Shown here one piece after another: positions 22,767 through 33,022 of a stretch of 64,000 bases of DNA. This DNA comes from Acinetobacter junii CIP 64.5 (lineage in GTDB: Bacteria > Pseudomonadota > Gammaproteobacteria > Pseudomonadales > Moraxellaceae): NCBI RefSeq assembly GCF_000368765.1, contig NZ_KB849659.1:1-64000 (forward strand), read 5' to 3'. Numbering within the stretch: position 1 is the first letter of the stretch; each line of letters starts with the position of its first letter. The position numbers and the translations under genes were made by a program. The notes under the pieces are model-generated. The model made no database searches. It was given only the letters and a program-made list of their open reading frames with translations, and had not been told where the DNA came from.

Positions 22767-23513
22767 CTAACTTTGAGCATCTATGCTTTGACCATTCATT
22801 TCTAAACTGTCATCACCCATCAAATATAAATAGGCAGGCATGATGCTATCCGGTGTTGGTAAAACCTTTGGATCCTCTTCAGGATAGGCTTTTGCTCGCA
22901 TGGCTGTTCGCGTCCCACCAGGATTGATGCAGTTGAATCGAATATTCGGATACGTATTTTCAGCTGCAAAAATTTTACTCATCGCTTCAATCGCGACTTT
23001 TGAAACGGAGTAAGCCCCCCACAATGCACGAGCTTCTCGACCTACACTTGAACTGGTAAATACAACTGAAGCGCGATCAGACTTTTCGAGTAAAGGTAAT
23101 AATGCTTGAGTTAATGCAAAAGGCGCTCTTAGATTAACGGCCATAACATCATCCCAAACATCTACAGGATAATGTGCTAATTCGACGCGATCACCTAACA
23201 TGCCTGCATTATGTAAAATACCGTCTAAACGACCAAACTGTTGCTCGAGTGTGTCGACCAATAGCTCATAGTCATGGCTTGATGCGGTAGACAGCTGTAA
23301 AGGTAAAATTGCAGGTTGAGGCGCACCTAAGCCCTCAATTTCATCGTAAATAACTTCAAGCTTATTTAGTGTGCGACCATGTAATACGACGGTTGCGCCA
23401 TGCAAGGCATAACTAATAGCAGCCGCACGACCAATTCCATCACCCGCACCTGTAATCAGAATAATGCGGTCTTTTAATAGATCAGGACGAGGTTGATATT
23501 CTGAATATTTCAT
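22767..23513 (-). CDS. yciK: YciK-like short-chain dehydrogenase
   Basis: 248 aa SDR. The NAD(P)-binding motif TGAGDGIG is at about 21-28, and the active-site pattern is S...YSVSK. A strong AGGAGG precedes ATG 23513. It follows mupP and ubiG in the order known from Pseudomonas and other gammaproteobacteria (ubiG-mupP-yciK). The substrate is not known; family membership is clear. Confidence 0.88.
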   Translation of the reverse strand: MKYSEYQPRPDLLKDRIILITGAGDGIGRAAAISYALHGATVVLHGRTLNKLEVIYDEIEGLGAPQPAILPLQLSTASSHDYELLVDTLEQQFGRLDGILHNAGMLGDRVELAHYPVDVWDDVMAVNLRAPFALTQALLPLLEKSDRASVVFTSSSVGREARALWGAYSVSKVAIEAMSKIFAAENTYPNIRFNCINPGGTRTAMRAKAYPEEDPKVLPTPDSIMPAYLYLMGDDSLEMNGQSIDAQS

Positions 23514-23543
23514 TGTTATGCCTCCTATAATTATCTTTAATGT

Positions 23544-24242
23544 TTAACCCATCATACGCTGATTTTCTGACAAAACAGTGATTTTCTGTTTGAGCAATTC
23601 ATGTAATTCCGGAACTGTTTGGATAATCGCATCTGCATTCCACGCATCAAGGTCATCACGTGATTCAGTTGGTAAATAACCATACGCTGCCAAAATCGTA
23701 TACATACTCGCATTACGACCTGCATCGATATCACGAGGATGATCACCAACATAGATGATTTCTTCGGCAGCGATTTGAAGTTGTTTTGCTGCCAAATACA
23801 TTGGTTCAGGATCTGGTTTGGTATTTTGAACATCTTCGGGGCAAACCAAGACTGAACAACGTGAGCTGAGATTTAACTCTTTAAGCAGTGACTCACTCAG
23901 ACCACGTGGTTTGTTGGTTACGATACCCCATGGAATTTGTTTTGCTTCTAGCTCTTCGAGTAAAGGGTACATACCATTAAAAAGGTCTGTATCAACAACG
24001 ATATTTTTACCATATACATCTAAAAAGCGTTGGCGATGAGCGAGAAACACAGGATCAGTCACGTCTAACTCTGGATAAACCAATTTCACCATGGCTCGAG
24101 CGCCTTCTGACACTTGAGTTCGAATTAACTCTGCATCAACAACTGGACGTTGCTCATCACGACACATCTGTTGAATAATGCGAATAAAGTCAGCCGCAGT
24201 GTCTATGAGCGTTCCATCAAGATCGAATAATACCGCTTTCAT
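23544..24242 (-). CDS. mupP: HAD phosphatase, probable MurNAc 6-phosphate phosphatase
   Basis: 232 aa. HAD motif I FDLDGTLIDT (D7, D9) is at the N-terminus, motif II is in IVTNKP, and motif IV is YVGDHPRDIDAG. The fold is of the phosphoglycolate phosphatase type. Its place between ubiG and yciK is that of MupP, which dephosphorylates MurNAc-6-P in the peptidoglycan recycling route that bypasses fosfomycin-sensitive steps. The start at 24242 shares one base with the ubiG stop (TAATG). A Gph-type role cannot be excluded from sequence alone. Confidence 0.82.
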   Translation of the reverse strand: MKAVLFDLDGTLIDTAADFIRIIQQMCRDEQRPVVDAELIRTQVSEGARAMVKLVYPELDVTDPVFLAHRQRFLDVYGKNIVVDTDLFNGMYPLLEELEAKQIPWGIVTNKPRGLSESLLKELNLSSRCSVLVCPEDVQNTKPDPEPMYLAAKQLQIAAEEIIYVGDHPRDIDAGRNASMYTILAAYGYLPTESRDDLDAWNADAIIQTVPELHELLKQKITVLSENQRMMG

Positions 24243-24955
24243 TAGGCACCTGTATTTGTAGTATGAACCATATAATTCACATCGACATTTGGGGCTAACC
24301 AATAGTGTTTGGTGATTGGATTATAGTGAAGACCAATCATTTCTTTTAAGCTAAGACCAGCGTTGCGAATATCATGCGCCATTTCAGATGGGCGAATGAA
24401 TTTATGATAATCGTGCGTGCCTTTTGGTAGTAAACGTAACACGTACTCAGCGCCAATGATCGCAAACAAATACGATTTAGGATTACGGTTGATCGTTGAA
24501 AAGAATACATGACCGCCTGGTTTCACCAAACTTTGACATGCTTTTACAATCGAAGCTGGATCAGGCACGTGCTCCATCATTTCCATGCATGTGACAACAT
24601 CGTATTGACCTGCTTGCTCTAGAGCAAGCTGCTCAACAGGGATTTGGCGATATTCAATGTTTTGTACATTTTCTTGTTGTGCGTGTAGACGACCGACAGC
24701 GAGTGGGGCTTCGCCCATATCAATACCGAGAACATCTGCACCACGACGTGCCATGCTTTCTGCGAGGATGCCACCACCGCAACCGACATCCAAAACTTTC
24801 TTGCCTGCCAATCCACCTACACGCTCATCAATCCAGTTTAAACGTAATGGGTTAATTTGATGGAGAGGGCGGAATTCAGAATGTTGATCCCACCATTTGG
24901 CAGCCAATGCTTCAAATTTTGCGATTTCTTGTGGGTCAACATTCAATTGCGACAT
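24242..24955 (-). CDS. ubiG: Ubiquinone biosynthesis O-methyltransferase
   Basis: 237 aa class I SAM methyltransferase. Motif I is [14 protein letters not shown], with D and M contacts in [15 protein letters not shown]. UbiG signatures are AKWWD and the segment LRLNWI. It performs both O-methylations in ubiquinone synthesis. ATG 24955 has AGAGGTG upstream; an upstream in-frame Met at 24979 is less likely. The downstream gene mupP is coupled. Confidence 0.95.
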   Translation of the reverse strand: MSQLNVDPQEIAKFEALAAKWWDQHSEFRPLHQINPLRLNWIDERVGGLAGKKVLDVGCGGGILAESMARRGADVLGIDMGEAPLAVGRLHAQQENVQNIEYRQIPVEQLALEQAGQYDVVTCMEMMEHVPDPASIVKACQSLVKPGGHVFFSTINRNPKSYLFAIIGAEYVLRLLPKGTHDYHKFIRPSEMAHDIRNAGLSLKEMIGLHYNPITKHYWLAPNVDVNYMVHTTNTGA

Positions 24956-25124
24956 GGTGTCACCTCTATTTATTGGCATAATGATCTAGGTCTAGTGTAG
25001 CGATTCTTGAAAAAAAAGCGATAAATCCTATAAAAAACTTCACAGAAGCAAAACGAATTGATCGTGTTTGATTTATATTTAGCATATAAACTTACGAAAA
25101 ATGCTTAGAGGAAAAGCAAACTCA

Positions 25125-25745
25125 ATGAAAAAGTTAGTATTAGGTGGTTTAAGTGCGGTTGCAATGGCGTTTTCAATGAATGCTATGGCGGCTAATTTTG
25201 TTGCTGGTAAAGATTATACGGTGGTTGCGAATCCAGTGAAGACCGCTGCACCAGCAGGCAAACTCGAAGTACGTGAATTCTTTTGGTACGGATGTCCACA
25301 TTGCTTCAAACTTGAGCCACATATGCAAACGTGGTTAAAGAAGATTCCAAGTGATGTTTATTTCTTACGTACACCTGCTGCGATGAATAAAGTATGGGAG
25401 CAGGGCGCACGTGGTTACTACGTTTCTGAAGCGCTTGGCGTACGCAAGAAAACACATATTCCATTGTTCCATGCGATTCATGAAGGGGGTCAACAAATCT
25501 TTGACCAAGCTTCTCAAGCAAAATTCTTTGCACGTTATGGTGTGCCAGAACAGAAGTTTAACAGTATGTTCAATTCATTCCCAATTACTGCAAAAATTGC
25601 TGAATCCAACAAATTAGCTCAACAATATCAGTTGACGGGTGTTCCAGCAGTTGTAGTAAATGGTAAATATGTGGTGCAAGGCGAAGATGCTAAAGTGACT
25701 CAAGTCGTTGACTTCCTACTTGAGAAAGAGCGTAAAGCTAAATAA
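25125..25745 (+). CDS. dsbA: Thiol:disulfide interchange protein DsbA
   Basis: 206 aa periplasmic oxidase. The signal peptide ends at AMA near residue 22. The thioredoxin-like active site CPHC is at 57-60, in FFWYGCPHCFKLEPH. The cis-proline loop is GVPAVVVNGKYVVQG. It puts disulfides into secreted proteins and is reoxidised by DsbB. ATG 25125 has AGAGGAA upstream; eight extra N-terminal codons in the longer frame are rejected. It has a strong terminator. Confidence 0.96.
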   Translation: MKKLVLGGLSAVAMAFSMNAMAANFVAGKDYTVVANPVKTAAPAGKLEVREFFWYGCPHCFKLEPHMQTWLKKIPSDVYFLRTPAAMNKVWEQGARGYYVSEALGVRKKTHIPLFHAIHEGGQQIFDQASQAKFFARYGVPEQKFNSMFNSFPITAKIAESNKLAQQYQLTGVPAVVVNGKYVVQGEDAKVTQVVDFLLEKERKAK

Positions 25746-25763
25746 TTGGCATGCTTCGATCAT

Positions 25764-25796
25764 AAAAAAAGGACTGTCATCACAGTCCTTTTTTTA
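25764..25796. terminator. Bidirectional terminator between dsbA and a TetR gene
   Basis: The stem AAAAAGGACTGT/ACAGTCCTTTTT with a CATC loop is flanked by A and T runs and lies between convergent genes. Confidence 0.93.
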
Positions 25797-25797
25797 T

Positions 25798-26436
25798 TTA
25801 AGCATTTTCATCGAGCTGAAATTCTTTTAGATCGATCTGTACTGTTTGAGTAGGTAAAGATAGCGCTTGGCTGACATAGAGATTAATCAGTTTTTGGCGA
25901 GAGCCAATTGAACGCTGGTAATAGCTTGAGTTCAATAATAATGCTGCGCCATAAGTAAGAGACCAGATATAAGATAAATAGTCTCGAATCGACATATCGT
26001 AGTTCTGTGATTTTAAATATTTTTCAGTCATGTCTTTGAGTGAAACAATACGTTGTTGGCGAACAGCGTATAGTTCATCAAACAAATGTTTGAGTTTCGA
26101 CTCTGTCATGGTCAGATGTTCTTCTAACTGATGTAAAAGAATCGTACGACTCGGCGCCGTTAAATGATGCAGCATATAACGAGGGGCATATTCTTTGAAA
26201 TCTGTATTGTATTGATCCGAAATCTTGAGAATTTCTTTTTCATTTTGAATGATCAGTTCAAGTAACAATTCATTTTTGCTACGGAAATGCTTATATAAGG
26301 TGCCTTTTGCGATATCCAGTTCGGCAACCAGTTCATCGAGGGTCATTTCTTGGTTGTTTTCTAATAATAGCTTTTCCGCAACCTGCAAAATTTTTTCTTT
26401 ACGTATTAAGAACTGAGTATGACGATCAGGATTCAT
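25798..26436 (-). CDS. TetR/AcrR-family transcriptional regulator
   Basis: 212 aa. The HTH is at about residues 30-55 (TLDELVAELDIAKGTLYKHFRSKNELL). The C-terminal ligand domain is not matched to a known effector. GGAG lies upstream of ATG 26436. The gene lies between dsbA and a second TetR gene and is not clearly paired with a target. It does not belong to the DesT subgroup by sequence. Confidence 0.85.
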   Translation of the reverse strand: MNPDRHTQFLIRKEKILQVAEKLLLENNQEMTLDELVAELDIAKGTLYKHFRSKNELLLELIIQNEKEILKISDQYNTDFKEYAPRYMLHHLTAPSRTILLHQLEEHLTMTESKLKHLFDELYAVRQQRIVSLKDMTEKYLKSQNYDMSIRDYLSYIWSLTYGAALLLNSSYYQRSIGSRQKLINLYVSQALSLPTQTVQIDLKEFQLDENA

Positions 26437-26542
26437 GATGCTTTTAAGCTCCTCATAGTGTTCTAAACGGCATCGCGCTATTGTCTAATGCATCATAACG
26501 CTTAGCAATGCTTTTATATATCAACCTTTCATATTGATATGA

Positions 26543-27193
26543 TCAAGCGTTTTGAGGTTCCCAGTTTGAGATCCCACGAAATAGTAAGCGCACTTGAGTC
26601 GCTGCATTATCGATAAATAAATTTTGCTGTTCTAACAAATGATCAATCGTGAACTGTTTGGGTAAGTTGATCCATGTCATCGCCCATGTAAAGGACATAT
26701 TAATCAAAATCGTTGATAAGACTTGGAGGTCTTTGGCTTCTTTAATATGTTTGAAGGTTTCGAGTTTGCACAGGTCAATGGCAAGATCTTCTATCAAAAA
26801 TTCGATTTCACGGGCAATCGCAATTCGTACTGTTTCAGAACCACCCCAACGTTCAGCGATCATAAATTGCCACTGTTGAGGGCTATGATTTACTGCTTGG
26901 ACAAACAACTCAATGCTGGTTCGTGTTTTGGCAGACCCACTGTGTTGTAAATAACTTTGCCCCAGTTGATGAATCAGGCTTTTGAGATGCAAAGAAACTT
27001 GATCAACGAGTTCTTGCCCTAACGCTTCCATGTCTTGGAAATGACGATAAAACGCCGTTGGTACTAAACCAACTTCGCGAGCCACTTCACGCAAACTGAT
27101 ACTACTAAATGAGCGTCCAGAAGTACTGAGATGGAGTGCTGCATCAAGCAGAGCTTGTCGGCTCTGTTGTTTTCGTTCATCTCTAATCGACAT
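26543..27193 (-). CDS. desT: TetR-family repressor, DesT/FabR-like
   Basis: 216 aa. The HTH is near residues 28-50 (SLREVAREVGLVPTAFYRHFQDME), which is the FabR/DesT recognition helix type (GLVPTAFYRHF). It is divergent from desC-desB, as DesT is in Pseudomonas, where it senses the ratio of unsaturated to saturated acyl-CoA. The intergenic region carries palindromes of the DesT type. The gene name is inferred from sequence and context. Confidence 0.86.
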   Translation of the reverse strand: MSIRDERKQQSRQALLDAALHLSTSGRSFSSISLREVAREVGLVPTAFYRHFQDMEALGQELVDQVSLHLKSLIHQLGQSYLQHSGSAKTRTSIELFVQAVNHSPQQWQFMIAERWGGSETVRIAIAREIEFLIEDLAIDLCKLETFKHIKEAKDLQVLSTILINMSFTWAMTWINLPKQFTIDHLLEQQNLFIDNAATQVRLLFRGISNWEPQNA

Positions 27194-27511
27194 GAAAAAG
27201 ATCCATTGAATTCATACAGCAGAGTCTAGCAAAAAAAACATGATTTTTTTAGCCCTGAGCGAGGATTAAACAAAGCAACTTTGTCCTGAGAAGTGTCTAA
27301 AGCCTAGCAAGAAAATGAGCAAATAGGCTGCAAATAGAATTTATACCAATACTTTCTTTGTTCTCATAACCATTTAATGCCTGTTAAGAAGTGAAGTTGC
27401 CAAGTGAGAATAGAAACATGTTTTGTTAGGGTTAGATTTGTTGATTAATCCATTATTTTTTTATCGTCATTTTAGCGATTTATAAAAAAGTATTAAAAAT
27501 AACCAAAAATT
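27194..27511. other. desT-desC intergenic region, desT-proximal part
   Basis: No gene is supported. It should hold the leftward desT promoter, which I could not place. A short hairpin repeat lies at 27260-27292. The rest is AT-rich sequence without further recognised signals; the operator array begins at 27512. Confidence 0.6.
27260..27292. repeat. Short hairpin repeat, copy 2
   Basis: The stem ACAAAG/CTTTGT with a CAA loop is flanked by CGAGGATTA and CCTGAGAA. It is similar in stem and flanks to the element at 1285-1317. It is probably a small dispersed intergenic repeat. Confidence 0.45.
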
Positions 27512-27586
27512 AGTGAACAAGTGTTGACTCAGTGAACACAAATTAATATAGTGTACACATGTTCACTACATGAACATTTGTTCACT
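27512..27586 (+). promoter_or_regulatory. DesT-type operator array, four sites at 19-bp spacing
   Basis: 18-bp sites start at 27512 (AGTGAACAAGTGTTGACT), 27550 (AGTGTACACATGTTCACT) and 27569 (CATGAACATTTGTTCACT). A left half-site AGTGAACA starts at 27531. All four starts are exactly 19 bp apart. The consensus AGTGAACA-NN-TGTTCACT resembles the published DesT operator of Pseudomonas as I recall it. The array covers the -35, the spacer, the -10 and the start region of the desCB promoter, consistent with tight repression. Confidence 0.75.
27524..27552 (+). promoter_or_regulatory. Sigma-70 promoter of desC-desB
   Basis: TTGACT (27524-27529) and TATAGT (27547-27552) are separated by 17 bp. Both hexamers lie inside operator sites. 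The expected transcript start is near 27559, giving a leader of about 60 nt to the desC ATG at 27621. Confidence 0.75.
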
Positions 27587-27620
27587 CAATATAAATAGCC
27601 AGATACAAAACGAGGAACGT

Positions 27621-28661
27621 ATGAACGCTAAGTTAAATTATCAACCGCATTGGGTTCGTGAAGATTTTGTTGATTTTATCCTTGCAAAGGTTAACCCGAT
27701 GTGGACTTTGCGCCGCATTATGGCAAAAATCGAAGCGATTGAGCCTATTGCAGATGAAATGATCAAGGTCACTTTAAGCAGTAACAATAAATTTACAACC
27801 TATCAGCCTGGTCAATTTGTGATGGTGACGGTTCGTATTGATGGTGTGCTGCATCAACGAGCGTATAGCTTGGTGAGTTCACCAAGTCACGACAAATTGG
27901 TATTGGGTATAAAAAAACAAGGTCGTGTATCTAACTATTTAGCTAACAGCGCACGTGCTGGTGATGTGATTGAAATTACTCAGGCGATGGGCGAATTTAC
28001 GCTAAAAGACTTTGATACAGAAGAAGGTAAACAACCAATTCTTTTGGTATCTGCAGGTAGTGGTATTACGCCGATTATTCCGATTGCGAAACAGGCTTTA
28101 GCACGTTCAAATCAACCTGTAACGTTGATTTATTACTCACGTGATCCAGCGTTCCGTACTGAATTGGAAACACTGGCAGCAGAATATGCGCATTTTAAGC
28201 TACACATTATTGTCGATAGTGCTGAACAACCTGCTTATTTTGATGAAGAAACTTTGGATCGTTTGTGTGCTGATGCTGCTCAACGTCAAACCTATGTGTG
28301 TGCTGCTCCAGGGTTGATGAAAGCGACACGTCAAATCTGGGCGAAACGTGGTTGGTTAGACCGTTTAACGCAAGAAAGCTTCTTGCCAGTGACGATGGAT
28401 GTGGATGCTCAAATCCAACCAGTCAATTTCCGCCGCAGTGTGCAAGAATTTGAAGGCCGTGGCAACCTATTGGCCAGTGCTGAAGCTGCAGGTTTGAAAC
28501 CATCTTTTGGTTGTCGTATGGGGATTTGTAATACCTGTGTTTGTACCAAGGTTAGTGGTGCAGTGAAAAATCTACTTACAGGTGAAATCGATAACCAAAA
28601 CAATGTGCAAATTAAGTTGTGTGTGAGTGAAGCGGTGAGTCCCGTTGAGATTGACCTTTAA
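27621..28661 (+). CDS. desC: Ferredoxin reductase partner of the acyl desaturase (DesC-like)
   Basis: 346 aa. The FAD-binding barrel is at about 30-130 (HQRAYSLVSSP), followed by an NAD(P)-binding domain (LLVSAGSGITPIIPIAKQAL). A C-terminal plant-type 2Fe-2S domain has cysteines in GCRMGICNTCVC and a distal LC. It passes electrons from NADPH to the desaturase. ATG 27621 has CGAGGAA upstream. An upstream in-frame ATG at 27570 lies within the operator, close to the transcript start, and is rejected. desB follows after 29 nt. Confidence 0.92.
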   Translation: MNAKLNYQPHWVREDFVDFILAKVNPMWTLRRIMAKIEAIEPIADEMIKVTLSSNNKFTTYQPGQFVMVTVRIDGVLHQRAYSLVSSPSHDKLVLGIKKQGRVSNYLANSARAGDVIEITQAMGEFTLKDFDTEEGKQPILLVSAGSGITPIIPIAKQALARSNQPVTLIYYSRDPAFRTELETLAAEYAHFKLHIIVDSAEQPAYFDEETLDRLCADAAQRQTYVCAAPGLMKATRQIWAKRGWLDRLTQESFLPVTMDVDAQIQPVNFRRSVQEFEGRGNLLASAEAAGLKPSFGCRMGICNTCVCTKVSGAVKNLLTGEIDNQNNVQIKLCVSEAVSPVEIDL

Positions 28662-28690
28662 TTCATATTGACCAGATAGAGAATAATATT

Positions 28691-29881
28691 ATGAACATGA
28701 TGACAGTAAATCCGACTAAAACGATTCCTCCAATCAAATTTGGCGGTAATACAAGCCGTGCATTAACACCAGAAGAAGTACAAGAGTTTGGCCGTAAGAT
28801 TGAAGCCATCCGTACTGAAACCATGGCTAAAATTGGCAAAGAAGATTCTGATTATATTTATAAAGTACGTAACTTTGTACGCTACACCGAAATTGCGTCA
28901 CGCGGCATGTTGATGTTTGGTGGTTGGATTCCACCTGTATGGTTATTAGGTACCGTTATGCTAGGCGTATCTAAAATCGTTGAAAATATGGAACTTGGTC
29001 ATAATGTGATGCATGGTCAGTTCGACTGGTTAAATGATCCAACGCTTAATGGTGCAACCTACGACTGGGATACGGTGTGTACGGGTGAAGATTGGAAATA
29101 TACCCATAACTATAAGCACCATACTTATACCAATGTGTACGGCATGGATCATGACATTAGTGGTTATGGCGTGATGCGTATGAGTCGTGAGCAAAAGTGG
29201 GAACCTCGCTTTTTGTTTAACGTACCAACGGGTTTTGTATTATCTACGGGTTTTGAATGGCTATTGGCTTTACAACGTCTAGAGATGGAAAAAGTATTAT
29301 TTGATGGCACCAAAACTTGGAAAGAAGTGTATGTAGAATCCAAAAATCTACGCAAAAAGATGGTACGTCAGTTCGGTAAAGATTATGTATTGTTCCCATT
29401 GATTGCTGGTCCAATGTTCTTGCCAGTATTAGCGGGTAACTTTGTTGCCAATTTGATTCGTAACTACTGGGCATCGACCGTGATTTATTGTGGTCACTTC
29501 ACAGAAGACTCTGAAATTATCACTGACAATATTGATAATGAAACCAAAGCAGAGTGGTACTTGCGTCAGATTCGTGGTTCAGCAAACTTTACTGGCGGTA
29601 AAATCATGCACTTCTTGAGTGGCAACTTGAGTCATCAAATCGAACATCACTTGTTCCCAGATGTACCTGCCAACCGCTATCAAGAAATGGCTCCTAAAGT
29701 ACGTGCAGTCTGTGCAGAGTTTGGTCAACAGTACAATACAGCGCCGTTTGGATCTCAAATTGTGAGTGTATATAAACGTCTGGCGATTCACTCTTTGCCT
29801 GACAATGTGGTAGACCGTTTGGTGGCGATCAAACATAGCTTTGTTGACGCAGTGAAAAGCATGTTTGGTAAAGCTGCTTAA
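28691..29881 (+). CDS. desB: Membrane fatty acid desaturase (DesB-like)
   Basis: 396 aa di-iron desaturase. The three histidine boxes are HNVMH (104-108), HNYKHH (139-144) and HQIEHH (315-320). There are hydrophobic segments at about 70-95 and 230-265. It probably introduces the delta-9 double bond into acyl chains of membrane lipids or acyl-CoA using electrons from DesC. It is second in the operon controlled by the DesT-type array. Confidence 0.92.
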   Translation: MNMMTVNPTKTIPPIKFGGNTSRALTPEEVQEFGRKIEAIRTETMAKIGKEDSDYIYKVRNFVRYTEIASRGMLMFGGWIPPVWLLGTVMLGVSKIVENMELGHNVMHGQFDWLNDPTLNGATYDWDTVCTGEDWKYTHNYKHHTYTNVYGMDHDISGYGVMRMSREQKWEPRFLFNVPTGFVLSTGFEWLLALQRLEMEKVLFDGTKTWKEVYVESKNLRKKMVRQFGKDYVLFPLIAGPMFLPVLAGNFVANLIRNYWASTVIYCGHFTEDSEIITDNIDNETKAEWYLRQIRGSANFTGGKIMHFLSGNLSHQIEHHLFPDVPANRYQEMAPKVRAVCAEFGQQYNTAPFGSQIVSVYKRLAIHSLPDNVVDRLVAIKHSFVDAVKSMFGKAA

Positions 29882-29952
29882 TTAAGATAGAGCATTGTTT
29901 GAGTCATTAAGCGATGCTCTTTACCAACAAGCAAAAGGGAAAGTACGTGTAA

Positions 29953-29980
29953 TTGAGATATACTATGGTGCAATTATAGT
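29953..29980 (+). promoter_or_regulatory. Candidate sigma-70 promoter of rph
   Basis: TTGAGA (29953-29958) and TATAGT (29975-29980) have a 16-bp spacer. The start would be near 29987, about 20 nt before the rph ATG, leaving room for the AAGGAA ribosome site. Confidence 0.5.
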
Positions 29981-30005
29981 TGTGCTATCGTTTTAAGGAA
30001 TTATT

Positions 30006-30722
30006 ATGCGTATTGACCAAAGAGCATTAGACCAGTTACGTGACGTAAAGATTACGCGTAATTATACCCGTTACGCTGAAGGTTCAGTTTTGGTTGAATT
30101 TGGCCATACCAAAGTGTTGTGTACAGCAAGCATTGATAATTCAGTACCTCGTTTCTTGAAAGGCCAGGGACAAGGTTGGGTAACTGCGGAATATGGCATG
30201 TTGCCACGCTCAACGCACACGCGTAGTGATCGTGAGGCAGCACGTGGTAAGCAAACGGGTCGTACTCAAGAGATTCAACGATTAATCGGTCGTAGTCTTC
30301 GTGCGATGGTGGACTTGAAGAAGTTGGGTGAAAACACGATTACGATTGACTGTGATGTGATCCAAGCGGATGGCGGTACACGTACTGCGGCAATCACAGG
30401 TGCAGCGGTTGCATTGGTAGACGCAATGAATGTATTGCTGAGCAACAAGAAAATTAAACATGACCCATTAAAAGGTTTAGTGGCAGCGATATCAGTCGGA
30501 ATGTATCAAGACGAAGTCCTACTAGATTTATGCTACGAAGAAGATTCAAATTGCCAAACGGATTTAAACGTGGTGATGACACAAGCAGGTGAATTTATTG
30601 AAATTCAAGGGACGGCAGAAGACAAACCGTTCACACGCCAGCAGTGTAATGCCATGTTAGAGCTTGCAGAAAAAGGAATCTCAGAGTTGATTCAAAAGCA
30701 ACAGCAAGCACTCGGTTGGTAA
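30006..30722 (+). CDS. rph: Ribonuclease PH
   Basis: 238 aa phosphorolytic 3' exonuclease that trims tRNA 3' ends. Family motifs are [35 protein letters not shown]-like [16 protein letters not shown] and the phosphate-binding [25 protein letters not shown] precedes the ATG. It is monocistronic, with a terminator immediately after. Confidence 0.97.
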   Translation: MRIDQRALDQLRDVKITRNYTRYAEGSVLVEFGHTKVLCTASIDNSVPRFLKGQGQGWVTAEYGMLPRSTHTRSDREAARGKQTGRTQEIQRLIGRSLRAMVDLKKLGENTITIDCDVIQADGGTRTAAITGAAVALVDAMNVLLSNKKIKHDPLKGLVAAISVGMYQDEVLLDLCYEEDSNCQTDLNVVMTQAGEFIEIQGTAEDKPFTRQQCNAMLELAEKGISELIQKQQQALGW

Positions 30723-30740
30723 GTTCCAGTTGATAGTGCG

Positions 30741-30773
30741 GGCGGTCTGTTTTTTTTAGACCGCCTTTTTTTT
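30741..30773 (+). terminator. Terminator of rph
   Basis: The stem GGCGGTCT/AGACCGCC with a T-rich loop is followed by a run of eight T. Confidence 0.92.
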
Positions 30774-30781
30774 ATTTAAGA

Positions 30782-31018
30782 TTAGATCAGAAGGAAAAAA
30801 TAAATAGCCAAAAAGATAACCATGCCCCATGTAATAAAGCCAACAATAAAAACCTCAGTGCTCTCAATATCAACGTGACGTCTCAATCGATAAGCAGATA
30901 CAACACAATATCCAGTGCCACGAATTAAGCCTTCGATAATCACTTCAAAAATGATATGCAGAAAAAAGCGGATGATTTGAAAAAGCAAAGTAAAGAAGGT
31001 TTCGAAAATAGATTCCAT
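30782..31018 (-). CDS. Small hypothetical membrane protein
   Basis: 78 aa, not recognised. It has a hydrophobic helix at about residues 5-32 with aromatic residues, a basic loop (YRLRRHVDIES), and a second helix at about 57-77 (VFIVGFITWGMVIFLAIYFFLL), so it is likely a two-helix inner-membrane protein. The arrangement, convergent with rph beyond its terminator, favours a real gene. No function can be given. Confidence 0.55.
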   Translation of the reverse strand: MESIFETFFTLLFQIIRFFLHIIFEVIIEGLIRGTGYCVVSAYRLRRHVDIESTEVFIVGFITWGMVIFLAIYFFLLI

Positions 31019-31204
31019 TTTTTATGATTTAAAATAGTTTATGGGTCAATGTATCTCTAAGCGACATAAAAATAAACATGATCAATGAATATCTATCTCT
31101 ACATAGACGCATTATAAATTTTCAAACGGTAACAATACCCGCTTATTTAGCTCATCTTAGTTTGGTACGCTTGCGTAAATTGAAAATAACAAGGAGGGGG
31201 AATA

Positions 31205-32256
<1,052 letters not shown>

Positions 32257-32358
32257 TTAGCACCCTCAACATAAAAAATAAGCATTTCATCTCGATTATT
32301 GCGCATAAAGCATGTCAAAATGGCAAAGATAAAGATTAAATTGCCGATTTGATAAACC

Positions 32359-32931
32359 ATGCAACGTTCTAGATTTGCGCAAATTCGAAATGGTGTATTA
32401 GAAGGTGCGACGCAACTTCCATCACCAAATTTTAATGCACGTCCAGTGGATGCTGACATTCAACTGATTGTTATTCATAACATCAGTTTGCCACCTTCTC
32501 AATTTGGTGGTGGTTATATCCAGCAATTCTTTCAAAATAAGTTAGATTGGAATACTCATCCTTATTTTCAGACTATTGAAGGCATGCAAGTATCCGCACA
32601 TCTATTGATTTTGCGCACTGGTGAAGTGATTCAATTTGTAAATTTCAATGATCGTTCGTGGCATGCTGGACGTTCGAGTTATCTAGCACACAAAGAATGT
32701 AATGATTATTCGATCGGCATTGAGTTGGAAGGTAGCGATGATCTTCCTTTCGAGGACGAACAGTATCAAGCATTGGTTGATGTTGTATTGATGCTAGTTA
32801 AAAGCTATCCAAAAATTCAGAATCATATTGCGGGGCATTCTGATATTGCACCAATGCGGAAAACAGATCCAGGTCCTTATTTTGATTGGCAAAGATTCCG
32901 AAAAGCACTATCACAAGCCAAATTAACTTAA
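32359..32931 (+). CDS. ampD: 1,6-anhydro-MurNAc-L-alanine amidase AmpD
   Basis: 190 aa cytoplasmic zinc amidase (Amidase_2 fold). Zinc ligands are H40, H160 and D170 (GHSDIAPMRKTDPGPYFDW). It cuts the peptide from anhydromuropeptides in cell-wall recycling. Its loss in other gammaproteobacteria derepresses AmpC. It is divergent from nadC. Together with MupP in this window, it represents the recycling pathway. Confidence 0.95.
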   Translation: MQRSRFAQIRNGVLEGATQLPSPNFNARPVDADIQLIVIHNISLPPSQFGGGYIQQFFQNKLDWNTHPYFQTIEGMQVSAHLLILRTGEVIQFVNFNDRSWHAGRSSYLAHKECNDYSIGIELEGSDDLPFEDEQYQALVDVVLMLVKSYPKIQNHIAGHSDIAPMRKTDPGPYFDWQRFRKALSQAKLT

Positions 32932-33022
32932 AAAATATCCGCCAATTTATGATTTCACAACGAAATCTATTTTGAGTTTCATTACAATAACGCTTTTTAA
33001 AGATAAGCCGTAGGTGAATGCG

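Noticed and set aside
27570..27620. Upstream ATG giving a longer DesC
   Set aside because: It lies inside an operator and only about 11 nt after the likely transcription start, with no ribosome site; the ATG at 27621 has CGAGGAA.
29889..29920. Possible terminator after desB
   Set aside because: The 7-bp stem AGAGCAT/ATGCTCT has a long 18-nt loop and only TTT after it; too weak to call.
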